This document shows, piece by piece, positions 1 to 6,278 of a DNA stretch of 21,335 bases. Position numbers and translations under genes: made by a program. This stretch comes from Bifidobacteriaceae bacterium (GTDB lineage: Bacteria > Actinomycetota > Actinomycetes > Actinomycetales > WQXJ01), in contig JAISBQ010000239.1 of the NCBI GenBank assembly GCA_031266115.1, positions 1-21,335 on the forward strand, written 5' to 3'. How positions within the stretch are numbered: position 1 is the stretch's first letter; the number at the start of each line of letters is the position of its first letter. The notes under the pieces were generated by a model. It saw nothing but the letters and a program-made list of their open reading frames with translations. It was not told the origin of the DNA and ran no database searches.

Positions 1-1298
1 GCGAGGCCCGCGAACTTGCCATCGCCAAGCGGCCGCCCACCGTGATCCTGCTCGCTGGCCTGCAAGGGTCGGGCAAGACCACCCTCGCAGGCAAACTGGG
101 GCGTTGGCTCAGCGACCGAGGCCACACTCCGCTTCTTGTGGCGGCGGACCTTCAACGGCCAGGTGCTGTCAAGCAGTTGCAGATTGTGGGGGAGGGCGCC
201 GGCGTCCGCGTCTTCGCGCCCGAGGCGGGCGACGGCATCGGCGATCCCGTCGATGTGGCGCGGCGAGGCGTGGACGAGGCTGTCAGCGCTCACCACGACA
301 CGGTGGTGATCGACACGGCCGGCCGGCTCGGGATCGACGACGGTCTCATGCGCCAGGCGGCGGAGATTCGGGAGGTGACCCATCCCGACGAGGTGCTGTT
401 CGTGATCGACGCGATGATCGGCCAAGATGCGGTGACCACGGCGAACGCCTTCCTGGACGGTGTGGGGTTCACCGGAGTGGTGCTGTCCAAACTCGATGGC
501 GACGCCCGTGGTGGCGCCGCCCTGTCCGTCTCTTCGGTCACCGGGCGTCCCATCCTGTTCGCCTCGACGGGTGAAAAGCCTGAGGACTTCGAACGGTTCC
601 ACCCGGACCGCATGGCCTCGCGCATCTTGGACTTGGGCGACATGCTCACCCTCATCGAGCAGGCGCAGCGCGTGTTCGACGCCGACCAAGCTGCCGAGGT
701 GGCCGCGAAGCTGAGCGGCGACGGGGATTTCACGTTCGACGATTTCCTCGATCAGCTCCAGCAGGTACGCAAGCTCGGGTCCATGCGAAAACTGATCGGC
801 ATGATGCCTGGCGCCGGACAGTATCGCGAGCAGCTCGACTCGCTGGACGAAGGCGAGGTCACTCGCGTCGAAGCGATTGTCCGGTCGATGACTCCCGCGG
901 AGCGAGCCGATCCCAGGCTCCTCAACGGATCGCGTCGCACCCGGATTGCGCGAGGCTCGGGGACATCGGTGACCGAGGTCAACCAGCTAGTCCAACGGTT
1001 CGACCAGGCAAAACAGATGATGCGTCAGATGGCTCGCGGTCGCACGCCGGTGCCGGGAATGGGCGGAAAGAAGTCCAAGGGCCGGATGGTGGCACCGGGG
1101 CGTGGGAAGAAGTCCCGCTCCGGCAATCCCGCCAAGCGTGCCGCGGAAGAGCGCGCCGCCATGGAACGGATGACCGCCCCGCCGGCTCCGTCCAAGCCCG
1201 CCAAGGGTTCCGCATTCGGCCTTGGCTCAAGCGAGCCGGCCGCCCCACCGCAGCTAGACCTCCCACCCAGCCTTGGTGGCCTATTCAAGGGACGATGA
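1..1298 (+). CDS. ffh: Signal recognition particle protein Ffh (5' truncated by window edge)
   Basis: This is the SRP54-type GTPase that binds signal sequences and 4.5S RNA and delivers ribosomes to FtsY and the Sec translocon. The reading frame is open from base 3, so the gene starts outside the window and roughly the first 90 residues (N domain) are missing. Visible G-domain motifs are GLQGSGKTT (P-loop), DTAGR (G3), SKLDGDARGG (G4, with Ser where Thr is usual) and GEKPEDFERFHPDRMASRIL. The Met-rich M domain follows (MRKLIGMMPGAGQYRE, SMTPAERADP, then a basic RRTRIARGSG segment for RNA binding and QAKQMMRQM). The tail is basic and Pro/Ala-rich, as is common in actinobacteria. It ends with TGA at 1296-1298 and is followed by hairpins and the rpsP promoter region, so rpsP is probably a separate transcription unit. 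Confidence 0.97.
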   Translation, partial: EARELAIAKRPPTVILLAGLQGSGKTTLAGKLGRWLSDRGHTPLLVAADLQRPGAVKQLQIVGEGAGVRVFAPEAGDGIGDPVDVARRGVDEAVSAHHDTVVIDTAGRLGIDDGLMRQAAEIREVTHPDEVLFVIDAMIGQDAVTTANAFLDGVGFTGVVLSKLDGDARGGAALSVSSVTGRPILFASTGEKPEDFERFHPDRMASRILDLGDMLTLIEQAQRVFDADQAAEVAAKLSGDGDFTFDDFLDQLQQVRKLGSMRKLIGMMPGAGQYREQLDSLDEGEVTRVEAIVRSMTPAERADPRLLNGSRRTRIARGSGTSVTEVNQLVQRFDQAKQMMRQMARGRTPVPGMGGKKSKGRMVAPGRGKKSRSGNPAKRAAEERAAMERMTAPPAPSKPAKGSAFGLGSSEPAAPPQLDLPPSLGGLFKGR

Positions 1299-1306
1299 CG
1301 CACCCG

Positions 1307-1333
1307 CGCCCCGGCGCTCCCAACCCCGGGGCG
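1307..1333 (+). terminator. Possible terminator hairpin after ffh
   Basis: An 8-bp perfect GC stem (CGCCCCGG at 1307-1314 with CCGGGGCG at 1326-1333) closes an 11-nt loop, eight bases after the ffh stop. A second hairpin follows at once (GCTGCG 1334-1339 with CGCAGC 1350-1355). Neither has a U tract, which is usual for actinobacterial terminators, so function is inferred from position. Confidence 0.45.
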
Positions 1334-1408
1334 GCTGCGGTCCACCGGTCGCAGCGCCTCGCGGCCGGCCTCGGGATGGTCGGGCATCAGTGCCGGGGCG
1401 CGGGCGGT

Positions 1409-1436
1409 TTGGACGCCACCGTAGACATGGCACAAT
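1409..1436 (+). promoter_or_regulatory. Candidate promoter of rpsP operon
   Basis: TTGGAC (1409-1414) and CACAAT (1431-1436) are separated by 16 bp and resemble housekeeping -35 and -10 boxes. A start near 1443 would give a leader of about 125 nt before rpsP. That leader contains the perfect palindrome CTTCGCGAAG (1494-1503) and a small GCCGG/CCGGC hairpin (1456-1475). The rplS promoter region has a similar TGGCAGAAT block, supporting a common ribosomal-gene promoter type. Confidence 0.45.
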
Positions 1437-1568
1437 GGAGGGTTGTACGCGGGCGGCCGGACCCTCTCACCCGGCGGCACGCGTCCCTTCGAGCTTCGCG
1501 AAGATCCAACCCCACGGGACTCGGCGCACGGGCTCACCCGCTTCGAACACGTAGGAGATTCCACACCA

Positions 1569-2132
1569 GTGGCTGTCAAGATTCGTCTCAAGCGCCTCGG
1601 CAAGATGCGCGCACCGTATTACAGGATCGTTGTGGTCGATGCCCGGGCTAAGCGCGATGGGCGCGTTATCGAGGAGATCGGCAAGTACCATCCCACCGAG
1701 GATCCGAGCTACATCGAGATCAACTCTGAGCGGGCGCAGTATTGGTTGTCGGTGGGCGCCCAGCCCACCGAGCCCGTGCTCAAGCAGTTGAAGATCACCG
1801 GCGATTGGCAGAAGTTCAGAGGTCTGCCGGGCGAGGAAGGCACCCTCAGGCTCGCGCCGAAGCGGGCTGCCGCGCAGGCCGCTGCAGCCGCGGTCGAGGC
1901 GGTCGAGGCCCAGGCGATCAAGGCGACAGCGGCCAGGTCGGCCGCTGAAGCCAAGGTCAGGGCTGCTTCCGAGGTCAAGGCTGCTGCCGGGGCCGCCGAG
2001 CCCAGTGACCCGCAGCCGGCCGAGCCTGCCGTTGTGGGAACGGAGCCCACTGCTGCCGCTGACGCGGAGTCGGAAGGTGCCCCCGAGGCCAGCGCCCAGC
2101 CCGAAGTCGGAGAGTCGACCGATGCTGAGTGA
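1569..2132 (+). CDS. rpsP: 30S ribosomal protein S16 with long Ala-rich C-terminal extension
   Basis: S16 is a primary-binding protein of the 30S body needed for 16S rRNA folding. The start is GTG at 1569 (protein begins VAVKIRLKRLGKMRAPYYRI), preceded by TAGGAG at 1552-1557; longer upstream extensions of the frame have no S16 similarity. The conserved core covers about the first 90 residues (IVVVDARAKRDGRVIEEIG, GAQPTEPVLKQL, TGDWQKF). The remaining ~95 residues, to 187 in total, are a low-complexity Ala/Glu/Val tail, far longer than the ~80-90 aa E. coli protein but of a type known in actinobacteria. The end overlaps the khpA start by 11 bp, implying translational coupling. Confidence 0.96.
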   Translation: MAVKIRLKRLGKMRAPYYRIVVVDARAKRDGRVIEEIGKYHPTEDPSYIEINSERAQYWLSVGAQPTEPVLKQLKITGDWQKFRGLPGEEGTLRLAPKRAAAQAAAAAVEAVEAQAIKATAARSAAEAKVRAASEVKAAAGAAEPSDPQPAEPAVVGTEPTAAADAESEGAPEASAQPEVGESTDAE

Positions 2133-2361
2133 TGCGCTCGATCACCTGGTGCGCGGCATCGTCGACCGTCCAGATGATGTCCGGGTCAAGGCCCGGCGGG
2201 GGAACCGCGGTGAGACCTTCGAGGTGCGTGTCCATCCTGACGATCTGGGACGGGTGATCGGTCGTGGCGGTCGCACCGCGCGGTCGCTGCGCACCGTGAT
2301 GAACGCGTTGTCCCGGTCCGGCCCTGTTCGCGTGGACGTGGTCGACACCGATCGCCGCTGA
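2122..2361 (+). CDS. khpA: KH-domain RNA-binding protein KhpA (YlqC family)
   Basis: A 79-residue single KH-domain protein. Family members bind RNA, often paired with KhpB/Jag, and influence cell division and small RNA biology in Gram-positive bacteria. The start ATG at 2122 gives the family-typical beginning MLSDALDHLVRGIVD, lies inside the 3' end of rpsP, and has CGGAG about 11 bases upstream. The KH signature is RVHPDDLGRVIGRGGRTARS, with the GRGG loop that contacts the RNA backbone, and the protein ends in the usual VRVDVVDTD. The position between rpsP and rimM is the standard actinobacterial and firmicute arrangement and ties it to ribosome assembly. Confidence 0.95.
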   Translation: MLSDALDHLVRGIVDRPDDVRVKARRGNRGETFEVRVHPDDLGRVIGRGGRTARSLRTVMNALSRSGPVRVDVVDTDRR

Positions 2362-2378
2362 GGCTCCCTGCTGGCGCC

Positions 2379-2933
2379 GTGGAACTCGTTGTCGCCCGCA
2401 TCGGCGGGCCGCGCGGGGTTAAGGGCGAGGTCCGTCTGGACGTTCGCACCGACCGTCCGGGTGCGCGCCTGACGCCCGGAACGGTGTTCGTGACCGACCG
2501 CGACGGCACCGGATACCTGACCCTGGCGACCGTTCGCCACGACGCGAAGGGCTGGTTCGCGCGGTTCGCGGAGGTGTCGGATCGCGAGGCCGCCGGCGCC
2601 CTGCGCGGGACGTTGCTCCTCGCGGACTCCGGCGCCGGTGAACCCGACGCGTGGTACGCCCATGAATTGCGCGGCCTAGCCGCCGTGCTACCCGATGGCA
2701 CGCCGGCAGGCGAGGTGGTGGGCGTGGTCAGCGGGTCGGCGCAAGACCTTGTGGAGATTCGTGAGGTGGGAGGCGGTGTGGCGTTGGTGCCGTTTGTCCG
2801 GGCTCTGGTCCCGGTTGTCGATGTCGAGGGTGGTCGCATGGTGGTCGATCCGCCGGCGGGCCTGCTCGCCGTCCGCCCTGCCGAGCCGGATGACATGGAC
2901 GATGCCGCGCCCCGGCCGGGTGATCAGCCGTGA
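2379..2933 (+). CDS. rimM: Ribosome maturation factor RimM
   Basis: RimM binds S19 and helps mature the 3' domain of the 30S subunit. The protein is 184 aa from GTG at 2379. It starts VELVVARIGGPRGVKGEVRL, matching the N-terminal RimM barrel (GxxGxxGEV), and the PRC-barrel domain follows from about residue 88 (DAWYAHELRGL, GEVVGVVSGSAQDLVEI, LVPFVRALVPVVDVEGGRMVVDPPAGLL). There is no strong ribosome binding site in the 17 bp after khpA, so translation may depend on coupling. Its TGA overlaps the trmD GTG start by 4 bp (GTGA). Confidence 0.95.
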   Translation: MELVVARIGGPRGVKGEVRLDVRTDRPGARLTPGTVFVTDRDGTGYLTLATVRHDAKGWFARFAEVSDREAAGALRGTLLLADSGAGEPDAWYAHELRGLAAVLPDGTPAGEVVGVVSGSAQDLVEIREVGGGVALVPFVRALVPVVDVEGGRMVVDPPAGLLAVRPAEPDDMDDAAPRPGDQP

Positions 2934-3766
2934 GAATCGACGTGGTGTCCATCTTTCCCGAGTACCTCGACGCATTGACGGTGTCGCTGGTCGGCAAAGC
3001 TACCGAGACCGGCATCATCGACCTGCACGTTCACGACCTGCGCACGTGGACCCGCGATGTTCACCGGTCGGTCGACGATTCTCCCTACGGTGGCGGCGCA
3101 GGCATGGTGATGACCGCGCCAGTGTGGGGCGAGGCGCTTGACGATGTCCTCGGGATGGGCGAGGGGCCACACGCGGGGTTCGCCGATGGCGAGACGGCGG
3201 ACGGCTTGAGCGTGGGGTGCGGCGGGGGGTTGGGTGCGGGAGACGGCATCGTCCGCGGAGCCGATGGACCTGACCAGAGCGAGACGCGCAGCGTGGCGGG
3301 AACGGTGTTGGTGATTCCCTCGCCGGCCGGATACCCGTTCACGCAACACGAGGCGGGACGGTTGGCGCGGGCGCGGCACGTGGTGTTCGCGTGTGGCCGC
3401 TATGAGGGGATCGATCAGCGGGTGGCGGATCATTATGCGGGCCGGGATGGGGTGGAGGTTCGTGAGTTGAGTATCGGTGATTACGTCATCGCCGGTGGTG
3501 AGGCGGCGGTGCTGGTGATGGTTGAGGCGATGGCCCGGCTTCTGCCGGGGGTGATCGGCAATCCGGAGTCGTTGGTCGAGGAGTCGCACGCCGGTATGTT
3601 GCTGGAATACCCGGTGTATACGCGTCCGGAGTCGTGGCGTGGTCTTGATGTTCCCCCGATGCTGCTGTCTGGACATCATGCGCGGATCGCCGAGTGGCGC
3701 CACGCACAGTCTCTCGCCCGCACGGCCGAGCGCCGCCCCGACCTGCTCCCGGCCCACGGGGCTTGA
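2930..3766 (+). CDS. trmD: tRNA (guanine-37-N1)-methyltransferase TrmD, with insertion
   Basis: TrmD uses S-adenosylmethionine to methylate G37 next to the anticodon and prevents +1 frameshifting. It forms a trefoil-knot SPOUT dimer. The start GTG at 2930 overlaps the rimM stop and gives MRIDVVSIFPEYLDAL. Conserved motifs are SPYGGGAGMVM (51-61), PSPAGYPFTQ (130-139), CGRYEGIDQRV, ELSIGDYVIAGGE (contains the catalytic Asp), GNPESLVEESH and YPVYTRPESWRGLDVPPMLLSGHH. At 278 aa it is longer than the usual ~230-255; the excess is a Gly-rich insert at about residues 77-123 (3158-3298), in the linker before the knot. It is the last gene of the rpsP operon. Confidence 0.95.
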   Translation: MRIDVVSIFPEYLDALTVSLVGKATETGIIDLHVHDLRTWTRDVHRSVDDSPYGGGAGMVMTAPVWGEALDDVLGMGEGPHAGFADGETADGLSVGCGGGLGAGDGIVRGADGPDQSETRSVAGTVLVIPSPAGYPFTQHEAGRLARARHVVFACGRYEGIDQRVADHYAGRDGVEVRELSIGDYVIAGGEAAVLVMVEAMARLLPGVIGNPESLVEESHAGMLLEYPVYTRPESWRGLDVPPMLLSGHHARIAEWRHAQSLARTAERRPDLLPAHGA

Positions 3767-3835
3767 CCTCAGTATCCGTGTCGCGAAGCGTGATGGTGGC
3801 CGACGGTGTCGCGCGTGTTGCGCCGGTGCCAGCGG

Positions 3836-3890
3836 TTCCCGGAAGTGTCGCGAAGTTTCGCTCGGATCAACTTCGGGGCACTTCCGGGGA
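3836..3890. repeat. Long near-perfect inverted repeat (about 20-bp stem)
   Basis: Ten bases at 3838-3847 (CCCGGAAGTG) pair perfectly with 3879-3888 (CACTTCCGGG), and a second perfect arm pair, CGAAGTT (3851-3857) with AACTTCG (3869-3875), lies just inside. Between them there is one G-T pair, one C-G pair and one mismatch, and the outer end extends by a G-T and a T-A pair. The result is one almost continuous hairpin with an 11-nt loop, 70 bases after trmD. It could be the trmD operon terminator, acting in both directions, or a dispersed palindromic repeat. It has no T run. Confidence 0.8.
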
Positions 3891-3990
3891 CGCGAGGCAT
3901 GGTCGGAGTCAGATGCGGCCCACTCGGAGTGCCCGGCGCGCCATGACCAGCGTTGCGCGTCGGCACGCGCCTCGAGTGGCTCCAGGACTG

Positions 3991-4160
3991 TCAGGTGCTT
4001 GCCTCTCGGCTGATCGCCTGAAGTCCCTTGTCGATCGTGACGTAGTGTCGATTCTTCCCGTTGGGCGCTTCCGGGATCGTCAGATCGAGGAGTCCGCGGT
4101 CCACCAGGAGGATGATGTGACGCCGGTAGTTTCCGAAAGCACCGCTGAGGTCGCGTGGCG
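3991..4160 (-). pseudogene. Remnant of a winged-helix C-terminal segment
   Basis: The minus strand encodes a short peptide ending at 3991 that contains GAFGNYRRHIILLVDRGLLD, then LTIPEAPNGKNRHYVTIDKG. This resembles, from memory, the C-terminal winged helix of AlbA_2/RecG-like ATP-binding proteins and some Fic proteins (typically ...FRERYLKPLLDAGLIEMTIPDKP...QKYRLT). Upstream of about 4160 none of the three minus frames continues into a recognisable domain and stops appear, so only the tail survives. The local ORF can be opened with an ATG at 4239, but that N-terminal part looks random. It is most likely a decayed gene. A short intact winged-helix protein is possible but less likely. Confidence 0.45.
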
Positions 4161-4322
4161 GCGAGTGGTCCGTCGAGGTGCGCGGGACGGCCTGCGGGGA
4201 ACCGCCGGATAGGCAAAGGCCTTGCCCCCAAGGCGCCAATCGTCCTCACGCTGAGCCCCATCGTCATCACTCACCGGGTTTCGCGCCGAGCGGGCACGGG
4301 TTCCACCGAGGGACCGTGGACT

Positions 4323-4366
4323 GTGACCACCGTGGCGACGACCGTCATCGATCAGGTGGTGGTCAC
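4323..4366 (-). terminator. Hairpin over the 3' end of the RHH gene
   Basis: GTGACCACC (4323-4331) and GGTGGTCAC (4358-4366) are perfect 9-bp arms around a 26-nt loop. Read on the minus strand, the hairpin begins at the stop codon of the ribbon-helix-helix gene. That makes it a candidate terminator for the SPFH-RHH pair, although it lacks a U tract. Confidence 0.4.
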
Positions 4367-4629
4367 GGTGTTGTGCTTGCCGGTGGGCGGCCGCGGCGGG
4401 GGAGTGGGCGGGCGCCACGTGGGGTGCGGCCTGCCGCGGTGAGTTCCCGGCGCAGGAGGAACTCGATCTGGGCGTTGACGGAGCGCAGGTCGTCGTGCGC
4501 CCATTCGGCTATCGACTCGTAGACGGCCGGGTCAAGCCGCAGCAGGATCGACTTGCGCTCACGCCCGCCGGTGCCCTGCGCCTGAGCCTGTGCGCCAGCG
4601 TTCGCGTCGCGCCCGCTGTCACCCATCAC
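4363..4629 (-). CDS. Small ribbon-helix-helix (Arc-like) DNA-binding protein
   Basis: An 88-residue protein with a ribbon-helix-helix fold at about residues 24-66: strand KSILLRL, helix A PAVYESIAEWAHDD, turn, and helix B SVNAQIEFLLRRELTAAG. Such proteins bind operators as dimers through the beta strand (here K-S-I-L-L-R-L). A Gln/Ala-rich N-terminus and a basic Arg/Pro C-terminal tail flank the fold. The possible starts GTG (4629) and ATG (4626) both overlap the stop of the SPFH gene (GTGATG), so the two are translationally coupled. It is probably the regulator of its own operon. It could be mistaken for an antitoxin, but no toxin-like gene adjoins it. Confidence 0.8.
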   Translation of the reverse strand: MMGDSGRDANAGAQAQAQGTGGRERKSILLRLDPAVYESIAEWAHDDLRSVNAQIEFLLRRELTAAGRTPRGARPLPRRGRPPASTTP

Positions 4630-5552
4630 GCATACAGGGTCCCAGTGTTGATGACGGGGGTGGCCCGTTGGTCGCCGGTGAGTACCACGAGGAGGTTGGA
4701 GACCATGGCGGCGCGGCGCTCATCGTCCAGGGCGACGATTCCTTCGGCTTCCAACCTGGTGAGCGCCTCGTGGACCATGCTCACGGCCCCTTCGACGATC
4801 CGTTCGCGGGCGGCGATGATCGCGCCGGCCTGCTGGCGTTGGAGCATCGCCTGGGCGATTTCGGGTGCGTAGGCGAGTTTCGAGATGCGCACTTCGAGAA
4901 TCTCCACGCCGGCGACGCTTACCCGTTCGGCGACCTCGGCAGCCAGTTCCGCCGACACCTGGGCGGTCGACGTGCGCAGGGTCGTTGCTCCATCCGGTCC
5001 GTCGTAGGGGTAGGCTGTGGTCACATGGCGCAGTGCCGATTCGGCCTGGACCTGCACGAACGACTCGTAGTCTTCGACGGCGAAAGTTGCCTTGGCGGTG
5101 TCGGCGACCTTCCACACGACGATGGCGGCGATGTTGATCGGGTTGCCGTCGGCATCGTTCACCTTGAGCTCACCGGTCTCAAAGTTGCGGACCCGCACGG
5201 ACAGCTTGGCGTGACCGGTGAGGGGTTTCGCGGTGTACAGCCCCGGGCGCCGCACGGTCCCGAGGTACCGGCCGAAGTACGTGAGCACCTTGGTGGTTCC
5301 GGGCGTCACGACGGTGAGCCCGCTGCCCACGAGGCAGCCTGCGAGCAGCAGGATCCCGCCTCCGGTTCCGGTGAACGGTGCCGTGGACTGAGCCGTGGCG
5401 GCGAGAGCGAACAGTGGGATGCTCGCCCCGGTCAGGACAATGAGCGCGATCACGCCTGCCCAGCCAGGAATGGTGACGCCCGGTCTTTCGGCGATCTCCG
5501 GGGCGCTCACGCCCGCGCCAGCGCCGGACGATGCCGCTGTGTCAGTTGTCAT
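4626..5552 (-). CDS. SPFH/Band 7 domain membrane protein
   Basis: A 308-aa stomatin/prohibitin-type protein. A disordered ~28-residue N-terminus precedes two hydrophobic segments (about 29-52 and 62-82), which probably form a membrane hairpin. The SPFH domain follows from about 83 to 280: VVTPGTTKVLTYFGRYLGTV, RRPGLYTAKPL, SVRVRNFETGELKVNDADGN, PINIAAIVVWKV, and FVQVQAESALRHVTTAYPYD. The late helical part (ILEVRISKLAYAPEIAQAML, RQQAGAIIAARERIVEGAV) is the coiled-coil oligomerisation region. SPFH proteins scaffold membrane microdomains and often control membrane proteases. No NfeD or protease gene adjoins here. The start is supported by AGGAGG six bases upstream of ATG. It is co-transcribed with the RHH gene. 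Confidence 0.92.
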   Translation of the reverse strand: MTTDTAASSGAGAGVSAPEIAERPGVTIPGWAGVIALIVLTGASIPLFALAATAQSTAPFTGTGGGILLLAGCLVGSGLTVVTPGTTKVLTYFGRYLGTVRRPGLYTAKPLTGHAKLSVRVRNFETGELKVNDADGNPINIAAIVVWKVADTAKATFAVEDYESFVQVQAESALRHVTTAYPYDGPDGATTLRTSTAQVSAELAAEVAERVSVAGVEILEVRISKLAYAPEIAQAMLQRQQAGAIIAARERIVEGAVSMVHEALTRLEAEGIVALDDERRAAMVSNLLVVLTGDQRATPVINTGTLYA

Positions 5553-5586
5553 GTCAGCCTCCTGTTGTATAGCAAGGTGATATCAC
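5553..5586 (-). promoter_or_regulatory. SPFH-RHH upstream region: RBS, possible -10 and palindromic operator
   Basis: On the minus strand this stretch carries the perfect 10-bp palindrome GTGATATCAC (5577-5586), then TTGCTATAC, whose TATAC may be part of an extended -10, then AGGAGG. It is clearly AT-richer than its surroundings. The palindrome is well placed for the downstream RHH protein to repress its own operon. No convincing -35 is visible. Confidence 0.5.
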
Positions 5587-5644
5587 ATTAGCATGCCAGA
5601 ACGATGCCGGTGACCGGGGCGTGACGGCCGAGGCGTCGCGGTGG

Positions 5645-5676
5645 TTGCGGCCAGGCGGGTGGCGGTGTGGCAGAAT
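5645..5676 (+). promoter_or_regulatory. Candidate rplS promoter
   Basis: CAGAAT (5671-5676), within GTGGCAGAATAACT, is a plausible -10. The only -35-like hexamer is TTGCGG (5645-5650), with an over-long 20-bp spacer. The -10 block resembles the one ahead of rpsP (TGGCACAAT), which is the main support. A start near 5683 would put the 5688-5738 hairpin at the very 5' end of the transcript. Confidence 0.35.
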
Positions 5677-5687
5677 AACTCTTTGGC

Positions 5688-5772
5688 ATCGCTGGCCCTC
5701 GGGGCCTGCCACAGGGGGACCGAAGATGGGCCAGCGATCAATCCTGTGACTCCCGCGCAGCGTCCCTGCGCG
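5688..5772 (+). promoter_or_regulatory. Structured leader of rplS (candidate L19 autoregulatory element)
   Basis: A perfect 11-bp inverted repeat, ATCGCTGGCCC (5688-5698) with GGGCCAGCGAT (5728-5738), encloses a 29-nt loop that itself can form CCT/AGG pairs. A second perfect 7-bp hairpin, CGCGCAG (5754-5760) with CTGCGCG (5766-5772), has a 5-nt loop. Both lie in the ~135 nt before the rplS start. Ribosomal protein leaders that bind their own product are known for L19 in other phyla. Whether this one does so is inference. Confidence 0.55.
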
Positions 5773-5819
5773 CCAAGCACCGGCCGTGACCTGTGGCACC
5801 CGGGAGGAAGAAGGCCACG

Positions 5820-6278
5820 ATGCACCAGTTGGACGCCATCGACAAGACCTCGCTCCGCGAGGATATCCCGGTCTTTTGGCCAGGCGACACGGTCCGAGTC
5901 CACGTCAAGGTGGTGGAAGGCAGCAGGTCCCGCATCCAGGTGTTCCAGGGTGTGGTGATCGCTCGCTCGGGCTCGGGTGTGCGCGAGACCTTCAAGGTCC
6001 GCAAGATCAGTTTCGGTGTGGGTGTCGAGCGCACCTTCCCCGTCCACGCCCCCTCCATCGACCACATTGAGGTCGTCACCAGGGGCGATGTGCGTCGGGC
6101 CAAGCTTTACTACCTGCGCAAGCGTCGCGGAAAGGCCGCCAAGATTCGCGAGCGTCGCACCGCCTATGGGTCCCAGCGCGCCGCCGCGGCTGAGTCCGTC
6201 GACGCCAGTGCCGTCGAGGCCGCCGCGGTCGAGTCCGAAGCCGCCGAGACCTTGGCGTCCGCTCCACAGGGCTCTTGA
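5820..6278 (+). CDS. rplS: 50S ribosomal protein L19
   Basis: L19 sits at the 30S-50S interface near bridges B6/B8. The protein is 152 aa from ATG at 5820 (MHQLDAIDKTSLREDIPVFW). It has all the family marks: PGDTVRVHVKVVEGSRSRIQ, FQGVVIARSGSGVRETFKVR, ISFGVGVERTFPVHAP and RRAKLYYLRKRRGKAAKI. The last ~35 residues are an Ala/Glu/Ser tail absent from E. coli L19 and similar in style to the tail on S16 here. GGGAGG and GAAGG lie upstream; the closer GAAGG fits the start better. The stop overlaps the TTG start of rnhB (TTGA). Confidence 0.97.
   Translation: MHQLDAIDKTSLREDIPVFWPGDTVRVHVKVVEGSRSRIQVFQGVVIARSGSGVRETFKVRKISFGVGVERTFPVHAPSIDHIEVVTRGDVRRAKLYYLRKRRGKAAKIRERRTAYGSQRAAAAESVDASAVEAAAVESEAAETLASAPQGS

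Noticed and set aside
3694..4212. Possible + strand gene after trmD
   Set aside because: No ribosome binding site, random-looking composition, and it runs across the long hairpin at 3836-3890.
2924..4270. 448-codon open frame on the minus strand over trmD
   Set aside because: Covers the complete trmD gene on the other strand, and its Arg/His/Pro-rich translation looks non-coding.
4363..4629. RHH gene as antitoxin of a toxin-antitoxin pair
   Set aside because: Its coupled neighbour is an SPFH membrane protein rather than a small toxin, and no toxin-like frame exists on the other side.
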